Shown: one piece after another, positions 5,211 to 8,070 of the stretch
Layout of the letters: every line of letters starts with the position of its first letter
How positions within the stretch are numbered: the first letter of the stretch is position 1
Assembly (NCBI GenBank): GCA_013214885.1
Contig: JABSRS010000142.1
Coordinates: forward strand, 1 to 8,070
From: Gammaproteobacteria bacterium
GTDB taxonomy: Bacteria > Pseudomonadota > Gammaproteobacteria > Enterobacterales > Psychrobiaceae
DNA length: 8,070 nt
Direction: 5' to 3'
The notes under the pieces: model-generated
What the model saw: the letters and a program-made list of their open reading frames with translations, nothing else
Told to the model about the DNA's origin: nothing
The model's database searches: none
Program-made: the position numbers and the translations under genes

Positions 5211-7107
5211 TAAATTTAAACAGTTAGTGAAGTCGATAACAGTCGGAAAAAAATTACCTGATGCGATTTACTTTCATCGTGATGCTTTCGAACATGCGCC
5301 TGAGGGCTTAACAAAATTTATAGTTGCCGTTGCTAAAGCCTTAAAGATTAAAGATGAAGATTGGAATTTAGTCAAAGTATTTCGAGCTGACTTTAAACTA
5401 TCCTTATTACACTATCCTGATTTTTTTAGTGATTCCTACCCTGCGATAGAGCAAAGTGTCACAGTTGATTTAAGTAAACTGTCGCATCGAATTACTCAAT
5501 ATCGCACGAGCGACAACCCGCCAATATTACATCGAAAAGAAACTATGCTGCCACCAAGCCATAAATGTTTTGATGAATTTAGGATGATTACGCAAGAGGG
5601 CGAAGCGGCTGGGTTATATGAAAACTCTCGAATGATCGGTTTTAAAAACTCTTGGTTACGTTTAATTGCGAAACATGGTTATGAGCTAGTTGATGGTCGG
5701 CTATTTCGGAATTCAGCGGTATGTGCAGAAGTAAATGAAGATAAAGAGATCGACCGTCATAAAACGGCAATTGTTCGTCATGAATTATCGGCACCTATGA
5801 AATCAGTCGCAAAGAATGGTTTTTTATCGGGGGAATATTCTGTCTTCGATTATGGTTGTGGCAGAGGAGACGATTTACGTGAGCTGGAAGCACACGGAAT
5901 AGAAGTGTTGGGATGGGATCCTAATTTTAGACCTGATGCTGACAAAGTTAATTCAGACATTGTAAATATTGGCTTTGTGATAAACGTAATTGAAGATCAA
6001 GACGAGCGTATAGACGCTATATTAAACGCATGGGAGCTTAGTGATAAGTTATTGGTTATCTCTGCAATGTTGGCAAATGAGAGCTATTTAGCGCAATTTA
6101 CACCATACAAAGACGGTGTGATTACTTCGCGTAATACTTTTCAAAAATATTATAGCCAAACTGAGTTGAAATCTTATATTGAACGGGTTCTCGATCAAGA
6201 GCCGATAGCTATATCACCGGGAATTTTTTATGTGTTTAAGGATAAAAACCTTGAACAACAATTTTTGAAAAATCGCCATAAAAGAAGTTATCAATGGCAG
6301 CAACTAACAGTCCCTAAACCAGTCAGTGAAGATCAGGCTCGAATTTTATTTACTCAGCATCATGAATTGCTAGAATCATTTTGGTTAAGCTGTTTAGCAT
6401 ATGGGCGTTGCCCTGCCAATGACGAGTTTAGAGAGAGCGAAAAAATAAAAGAAATAATCGGTTCAAACAAAAAAGCGTTAAAATTAGTTACCGATTGGTT
6501 CGGTGATGAAGAACTGAAATTGGCGCAAATTATGCGGCAAGAAGATCTACTCATTTACTTTGCTTTAGCAATGTTCGAAAAACGTAAAGCCTACACTCAT
6601 CAACCTGACGATCTAAAACGAGATATTAAAGCCTTTTTTGATACTTATAAGATAGCTCAGCATCAAGCTAAAGAATTACTATTTAACATTGCAAATGTTG
6701 AGCAGATAACCGCTGAGTGCATACAGGCTAAAGAAACACTACCTGCCGCCAAGTTGGCATTCGAACATGATATTCCACATTCATTAACGCTCCATAAAAA
6801 ATTCATCGATTTGTTATCACCGTTATTGAGAGTTTATGTGTTTTCTGCGATGCAGCTTTATGGCCAATTAGATGACATACAATTAATCAAAATCCACATC
6901 ACTTCAGGAAAAGTAACATTGCTTGGTTATGAAGGTTTCGATACTACACCGCTACCGCAGTTAAAAGAGCGAGTTAAAATAAATATGATCACTCAAGATG
7001 TCTATTTTTTTGATTATGTTGATGAACATCGACGCCCTGTTTTATTGGATAAAGATGAGTTTATTGATACGAGTTTTGAAGGTATTAAAAATAATAATGT
7101 GAACTAA
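5200..7107 (+). CDS. DNA phosphorothioation-associated putative methyltransferase family protein
   Basis: A 635-residue protein that I recognise as the family often found beside dnd genes (the TIGR04096 type). Family hallmarks are GKKLPDAIYFH (16-26), ILHRKE (109-114), GLYENSRMIGF (138-148) and HKTAIVRHELS (187-197). A class I SAM-dependent methyltransferase core follows: motif I VFDYGCGRGDD (215-225), an acidic GWDPNFRPD (238-246) and DIVNIGFVINVIED (253-266). Residues from about 345 to the end are largely helical with no named domain. The target is not established for the family; DNA is assumed from its usual context. The start overlaps the previous gene by 11 bases with no clear ribosome site, so translation is probably coupled. 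No dndA-E or ssp genes occur in the window, so this is a stand-alone or rearranged copy. The family call is firm; the activity is inferred. Confidence 0.87.
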   Translation: MDADKFKQLVKSITVGKKLPDAIYFHRDAFEHAPEGLTKFIVAVAKALKIKDEDWNLVKVFRADFKLSLLHYPDFFSDSYPAIEQSVTVDLSKLSHRITQYRTSDNPPILHRKETMLPPSHKCFDEFRMITQEGEAAGLYENSRMIGFKNSWLRLIAKHGYELVDGRLFRNSAVCAEVNEDKEIDRHKTAIVRHELSAPMKSVAKNGFLSGEYSVFDYGCGRGDDLRELEAHGIEVLGWDPNFRPDADKVNSDIVNIGFVINVIEDQDERIDAILNAWELSDKLLVISAMLANESYLAQFTPYKDGVITSRNTFQKYYSQTELKSYIERVLDQEPIAISPGIFYVFKDKNLEQQFLKNRHKRSYQWQQLTVPKPVSEDQARILFTQHHELLESFWLSCLAYGRCPANDEFRESEKIKEIIGSNKKALKLVTDWFGDEELKLAQIMRQEDLLIYFALAMFEKRKAYTHQPDDLKRDIKAFFDTYKIAQHQAKELLFNIANVEQITAECIQAKETLPAAKLAFEHDIPHSLTLHKKFIDLLSPLLRVYVFSAMQLYGQLDDIQLIKIHITSGKVTLLGYEGFDTTPLPQLKERVKINMITQDVYFFDYVDEHRRPVLLDKDEFIDTSFEGIKNNNVN

Positions 7108-7215
7108 AATTATCGAATGTCAAGTTGAAGTGATAGTGCGAATTATGTCACTACAATTGATTGGTTTTATTAGGTTAGCTGGATTATTTCACTTAAATTG
7201 GTCAGACAAACAGAT

Positions 7216-7262
7216 TAAAACCAGAGATAAATTAAATAAATATTAGGTTATCTCTGGTTTTA
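7216..7262. terminator. Bidirectional hairpin terminator between convergent genes
   Basis: TAAAACCAGAGATAA (7216-7230) and TTATCTCTGGTTTTA (7248-7262) form a perfect 15-base stem with a 17-base loop. The outer A-T pairs provide a T-run in either direction (GGTTTTAGTTTT on the plus strand, GGTTTTAAT on the minus strand). It lies 108 bases after the methyltransferase stop and 3 bases after the stop of the convergent nuclease gene, so it can serve both. The spacer at 7108-7215 holds nothing else recognisable. Confidence 0.8.
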
Positions 7263-7265
7263 GTT

Positions 7266-8070
7266 TTATGTGATAGGTTTTAAGGGGAGGTGCTCACAGC
7301 TATCTGCCCAAATTATTTTAGCTAAGTAATTATGTCTTGTTATGATCGAATTTCGATTCCATTCAGATATCTCTAGTAAAGAGCTAACTAGAAGACCTAA
7401 TGCATAATTTTCTTTCATTAATTTAATAACAGGTTTTCGGATATTCAAGCCGCTCTTTTTCATTATATTAATTTGTGTGTCTACGTCATTAGCAGACGGA
7501 GCTGTAAAACAAGATAAATATACTTTTTTAATCGCCCATGGATTATTGCCGATTGCTTCATTTTCTGCTTGAGGTAGCAACGTTAAATTTCCTAAACTAT
7601 TTGGAATTACGTCTCCATCACTGTAAATGTCTTGAGACCAACTATTTGAATCCTTAGCGTTTTTAGGTGCAATGTGTTCTACTGTTTTATAGCGAGAGCT
7701 GTGCCAGCTGTTTAGATTAAGTAAGTTGTTAGAATCTGTCAACTTAGCATTAGATTTGCTGATTTCTCCTGTGTTTTTATCGATTAATACAGTCTTATGG
7801 TAAGCTGATAAAAGTGCGAAACGAATTGTAGGCGTACTCACATTATAGATTTGGATACCACGAGTTTTACTTGACCATTCCTCAAAAGTGGATATTTTTT
7901 TCTTTATTAACTGCTCGGAAAAGTAAGTCCGTAACCCTTCAATATTCAGTGCTTCATTATCTTTTTTTAGGCCTATCGCAAACGGTGGTCGCGTTTTTGA
8001 ACCTGCCATTAGTCCTTTGAGTACATTATCGATGCCAGAAGTATTTGAATGCGATAACCGCCACAACACA
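7266..8070 (-). CDS. DUF262/DUF1524 (GmrSD/SspE-like) HNH nuclease, C-terminal part
   Basis: The frame is open from the right edge to TAA at 7268-7266 and gives at least 267 residues; the true start lies outside the window. The visible part ends with a DUF1524-type HNH nuclease domain: TVEHIAPKN (129-137 of the visible part, His132), then a tryptophan, NSLGNLTLL (157-165), AENEAIGNNPW (168-178) and a KK pair (181-182). In known relatives (GmrSD type IV restriction, SspE) a DUF262 NTPase-like domain precedes this one; that region would be mostly off-window here. Such enzymes cleave or nick modified or invading DNA. The gene converges on the methyltransferase operon and shares its terminator, so the two are separately transcribed neighbours. 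The DUF1524 call is firm; a functional link to the operon is inference. Confidence 0.83.
   Translation of the reverse strand, partial: VLWRLSHSNTSGIDNVLKGLMAGSKTRPPFAIGLKKDNEALNIEGLRTYFSEQLIKKKISTFEEWSSKTRGIQIYNVSTPTIRFALLSAYHKTVLIDKNTGEISKSNAKLTDSNNLLNLNSWHSSRYKTVEHIAPKNAKDSNSWSQDIYSDGDVIPNSLGNLTLLPQAENEAIGNNPWAIKKVYLSCFTAPSANDVDTQINIMKKSGLNIRKPVIKLMKENYALGLLVSSLLEISEWNRNSIITRHNYLAKIIWADSCEHLPLKPIT

Noticed and set aside
1..8070. CRISPR array, tRNA, rRNA, insertion sequence or integrase
   Set aside because: No spaced direct repeats, cloverleaf, rRNA motifs, transposase or integrase were seen on either strand.

Overview
This is an AT-rich bacterial window, most likely from a marine gammaproteobacterium of the Alteromonadales type. 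The lifestyle and lineage are inferred from the lipobox-type lipoprotein, the Staphylococcus-type class I aldolase and the overall gene style. No rRNA or tRNA is present to confirm taxonomy.

Region 1 (1-1975, minus strand) is a two-gene secretory operon. A lipoprotein with PKD/Ig-like beta domains is followed 12 bases later by a secreted alpha/beta-hydrolase that has a signal peptide and a serine nucleophile elbow. The hydrolase runs off the left edge of the window. The two products probably work together at the cell envelope.

Region 2 (1976-2281) is a 306-base divergent intergenic region rich in symmetry: a 17-base palindrome, a 12-base inverted repeat enclosing an 18-base AT palindrome, a third copy of the inverted-repeat core (GCAAAGTAAT) just before the next gene, and a run of seven G. 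Region 3 (2282-3175, plus) is a leaderless SGNH/GDSL hydrolase. Region 4 (3176-4421) holds a good sigma70-type promoter, a class I fructose-bisphosphate aldolase with a TTG start, and a Rho-independent terminator. The aldolase is a housekeeping gene and looks more GC-rich than its neighbours.

Region 5 (4507-7107, plus) is the most interesting part. It is a compact three-gene operon with overlapping reading frames: a small MerR/excisionase-like helix-turn-helix protein, a leaderless protein resembling the zinc peptidase M15 (hedgehog/DD-peptidase) fold, and a 635-residue protein that I recognise as the 'DNA phosphorothioation-associated putative methyltransferase' family. No dnd or ssp sulfur-modification genes are visible.

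Region 6 (7216-8070) begins with a long bidirectional hairpin terminator. After it comes the C-terminal part of a convergent DUF262/DUF1524 (GmrSD/SspE-like) HNH nuclease, which continues past the right edge. Regions 5 and 6 together look like part of a defence or DNA-modification island placed beside the aldolase gene. That reading is inference; the family assignments come from motifs read by eye.
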